From: Bacteroidetes bacterium UBA2234
GTDB lineage: Bacteria > Bacteroidota > Bacteroidia > NS11-12g > UBA955
DNA length: 8,751 bases
Assembly: GCA_002347985.1 (NCBI GenBank)
Contig: DDYM01000012.1
Span: 1 to 8,751, forward strand
Direction: 5' to 3'
Part shown: piece after piece, positions 6,861 through 8,751 of the stretch
How the letters are laid out: every line of letters starts with the position of its first letter
How positions within the stretch are numbered: position 1 is the first letter of the stretch
Position numbers and translations under genes: made by a program
The notes under the pieces: generated by a model
Databases searched by the model: none
What the model was told of the DNA's origin: nothing
The model's input: the letters and a program-made list of their open reading frames with translations, nothing else

Positions 6861-7817
6861 ATGAAACGTCGTGTCCTTTTGATTGATGATTTTCATGAAT
6901 ATTTGCATCAATCGATGCAAGGGGATTTCGATGTGATAGATTGTGGCGATTGCGATGCAACTGAGGTGGGTTCACTGCTAAAATTGCATCAACCGGAAGG
7001 CCTCTTTGTTAGGAGCAAGATATTTATTGATAAAGAGTTAATGACTGCCTCATCCGGGTTGAAGTGGATAGGTCGTGGTGGTGCGGGCATGGATAACATT
7101 GATGAGATTTCAGCCCAAGAATTGGGTATTCATTGTTTTAATGCAGGCGAGGCAAATTCTGATGCCGTGGGTGAACATACACTGGCCATGTTGTTGGGCC
7201 TACTTACCCGCTTGCCAAAGGCCAATGCTGAAGTAAAATCGGGGAAATGGGATCGTGAAGGGAATCGAGGATTTGAGCTGAAAGGCAAAACTGTAGGCAT
7301 CGTTGGGTATGGAAATACAGGTTCGGCGGTGGCTCAGAAATTGAAGGGATTTGGGGTTGATATTTTGGCCTACGACAAATACAAAAGTGGATTTGGAGAT
7401 GACATGGTTACTGAAGTTTCGGAGCAGGATTTGCTGAGAAAATCGGATGTCATCACTTTGCACATTCCACTGACGGATGAAACAAAATTGTGGCTAGACA
7501 AAAGCAGGTTGGATCAGTGTAAAGAGGGGATTTATTTGCTCAATTTATCTCGGGGGATGGTTCTGGATTTGGTGGAGGTGGAGCGGTCTATGAACAGCGG
7601 AAAAATTTTGGGTTTCGCGGCCGATGTTTTGTCGGTTGAGCCACCATGGAATGACAAGGATGAAAATCGAAAATTGGCCGTAGATCGCATGATGGATTTA
7701 AACCATACAATTTTTTCTCCGCATGTGGGTGGATGGACGGTAGAGAGCTATCGTAAAATTTCGGTAATTTTATTCGATAAAATGTTGAAATTGTACGACA
7801 TACAGAGTAACTTGTAA
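6861..7817 (+). CDS. D-2-hydroxyacid dehydrogenase, 3-phosphoglycerate dehydrogenase-like, no ACT domain
   Basis: NAD-dependent oxidoreductase of the D-isomer-specific 2-hydroxyacid dehydrogenase family, 318 aa. The N-terminal substrate domain shows VRSK (50-53), GRGGAGMDNID (71-81) and NAGEANSDAVGEH (94-106), patterns typical of phosphoglycerate dehydrogenases. The Rossmann domain has GYGNTG (149-154, GxGxxG) and Asp172 at the end of the second strand, which favours NAD over NADP. The catalytic set is Arg231 (LSRG), Glu260 (SVEPP) and His288 (SPHVGG). The protein ends soon after, so it lacks the C-terminal ACT/regulatory domains of long SerA forms. It starts 4 bp after the biotin carboxylase stop (ATG 6861), which implies translational coupling; a TTG at 6858 would add one residue but is less likely. 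No serC or serB is nearby, so serine biosynthesis is plausible but not proven, and another 2-hydroxyacid could be the substrate. Confidence 0.85.
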   Translation: MKRRVLLIDDFHEYLHQSMQGDFDVIDCGDCDATEVGSLLKLHQPEGLFVRSKIFIDKELMTASSGLKWIGRGGAGMDNIDEISAQELGIHCFNAGEANSDAVGEHTLAMLLGLLTRLPKANAEVKSGKWDREGNRGFELKGKTVGIVGYGNTGSAVAQKLKGFGVDILAYDKYKSGFGDDMVTEVSEQDLLRKSDVITLHIPLTDETKLWLDKSRLDQCKEGIYLLNLSRGMVLDLVEVERSMNSGKILGFAADVLSVEPPWNDKDENRKLAVDRMMDLNHTIFSPHVGGWTVESYRKISVILFDKMLKLYDIQSNL

Positions 7818-7875
7818 TTGAGTTGCTAACGGCAGGTAAAAATAAATCGCGAGGAACATGCAATATTCAGGTAGA

Positions 7876-7911
7876 TAAACTTGATAAATCCTTGCTTTTT
7901 GGGTAAACTTG
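7876..7911 (+). promoter_or_regulatory. Candidate promoter with duplicated TAAACTTG before the receptor gene
   Basis: TAAACTTG occurs at 7876-7883 and 7904-7911, separated by 20 bp. Each is one mismatch from the TAnnTTTG -7 element. The TTG at the end of the first copy (7881-7883) is 20 bp from the second copy, the usual spacing of the -33 and -7 elements in Bacteroidota. Transcription would start near 7915, giving a leader of about 45 nt before the ATG at 7962. The rest of the 144-bp gap holds nothing else I can recognise, and no terminator hairpin for the preceding operon is evident. Confidence 0.45.
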
Positions 7912-7961
7912 CCAAATTATCGTTAATTGTACAACGACCTCAAGAAAATAGAAAACGACCT

Positions 7962-8751
7962 ATGAAGAATATGATACGCAAGATTTTCACGCTGTGTTTG
8001 GGCCTTTTGGCTACCGGCTTGGTGACGGCGCAAACAAACTTTGCCGATTTTAAAATTACTGCCAAGGATGGTGATGGACGCAAATTGAGCGGTGTAACCA
8101 TTCGGATGATTTTGAACGACATTGAAGTGGCTTCGGATACCACGGATTCAGACGGTAACGCTGAATTTACTACATTGAATCCTGGAAACTACGATGTGTC
8201 TGCCACCAAAGAAGGTTATCCTGATCAGCGTTTAAATGCGATTTCATTGGGACCGGGTTACAACAACACAGAAGAAGTTGTTTTTGTGAAGTCGGATGGC
8301 AAAATCACAGACGTAATCATTCGTGTTAAGGGAAAACGTACGCCAGTCGACATGATGAAGAGTGAGGCGGTAATTGATCAAACTAAGATTTTGAGTTCAG
8401 GTCGTCGTGGTACCAGTTTGTTGGTAGGAACTAACTCTGCGATCATGAGTACTCCACAGGGTATTTCAGTTCGTGGAACGAGAGCAGACGGTAACGGTAC
8501 TTATATTGATGGTCAGCGTGTAATAGGTGGCGGTGGTTTACCAACCTTAGGTACGGAGCAGATTTCTGCAAACGTAGGTGGTATCCCAGCAATGTATGGT
8601 GACTTAACGGGTGGTGTATTTAGCAGTACATCGAAGAGTGCGACAGATAAAATTGTAACTGCGGTTGAAGCCCAGACATCAACGGGTTTGGACGCTTTCG
8701 GTCATAATACTGTGGAAGGGTTTATCTCTGGACCATTGATTGTGAAAGATG
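7962..8751 (+). CDS. TonB-dependent outer-membrane receptor, N-terminal part (cut by the window end)
   Basis: An outer-membrane transporter of the TonB-dependent type; 263 codons are present and the frame is still open at the window edge, so the beta-barrel is missing. Residues 1-23 are a signal peptide (Lys-rich start, hydrophobic core, VTA before Gln24). Residues about 28-110 form a carboxypeptidase-regulatory-like/Ig-fold domain, with the typical DSDGNAEFTTLNPGNYDVSA pattern (62-81) and a following KEGY. Residues about 138-230 are the plug, with GISVRGTRADGNGTYIDGQR (167-186) and GGIPAMYGDLTGGVF (206-220). This layout resembles Oar-like and Bacteroidota receptors that carry an extra N-terminal domain. 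I do not see a clear TonB box, which is hard to recognise in this group. The substrate is unknown. A second in-frame ATG at 7971 is possible but shortens the signal peptide. It has its own candidate promoter upstream. Confidence 0.88.
   Translation, partial: MKNMIRKIFTLCLGLLATGLVTAQTNFADFKITAKDGDGRKLSGVTIRMILNDIEVASDTTDSDGNAEFTTLNPGNYDVSATKEGYPDQRLNAISLGPGYNNTEEVVFVKSDGKITDVIIRVKGKRTPVDMMKSEAVIDQTKILSSGRRGTSLLVGTNSAIMSTPQGISVRGTRADGNGTYIDGQRVIGGGGLPTLGTEQISANVGGIPAMYGDLTGGVFSSTSKSATDKIVTAVEAQTSTGLDAFGHNTVEGFISGPLIVKD

Noticed and set aside
7818..7875. Possible terminator or small RNA after the hydroxyacid dehydrogenase
   Set aside because: I found no stable inverted repeat followed by a T-run, and no cloverleaf or riboswitch-like pattern.

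Overview
The window looks like a chromosomal housekeeping segment from a member of the Bacteroidota. The signs are a secreted M49-type metallopeptidase, a TonB-dependent receptor with an N-terminal carboxypeptidase-regulatory-like domain ending in a plug of the 'GGIPA.YGD.TGG' type, a TAnnTTTG-type promoter box, weak or absent Shine-Dalgarno sequences, and base composition that looks moderate in GC. I cannot fix the genus from the sequence. No tRNA, rRNA, CRISPR array, transposase, integrase or phage gene is visible.

Layout from left to right. Positions 1-287 are non-coding as far as I can see, with a short 10-bp tandem repeat and a good promoter -7 box. Two plus-strand genes follow, 72 bp apart: an exported M49-family (DPP III-like) zinc peptidase with an unusual Gly/Pro-rich repetitive tail (288-2417), and a tail-specific (Prc/Tsp, S41) protease (2490-4583). 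Both products should act in the cell envelope. The minus-strand gene ccmB (4590-5249), the membrane subunit of the cytochrome c maturation heme/ABC system, converges on prc with only 6 bp between the stop codons. After a 101-bp divergent intergenic region come a biotin carboxylase (5351-6856) and a D-2-hydroxyacid dehydrogenase of the 3-phosphoglycerate dehydrogenase type (6861-7817), separated by 4 bp and almost certainly co-transcribed. A 144-bp intergenic region carries a candidate promoter built from two copies of TAAACTTG. It leads into the 5' part of a TonB-dependent outer-membrane receptor (7962 to beyond the window end).

How the genes fit together. The two proteases form a plausible envelope proteolysis pair, with Prc cutting from C-terminal tails and the M49-like enzyme possibly acting on oligopeptides. 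The biotin carboxylase lacks a neighbouring biotin carrier or carboxyltransferase, and ccmB lacks the rest of its system, so both must work with partners encoded elsewhere. I found no clear new multi-gene system. The most notable points are the HEXXH (not HEXXGH) M49 variant with its pentapeptide-repeat tail, the pairing of biotin carboxylase with a hydroxyacid dehydrogenase, and the duplicated promoter-like octamer.
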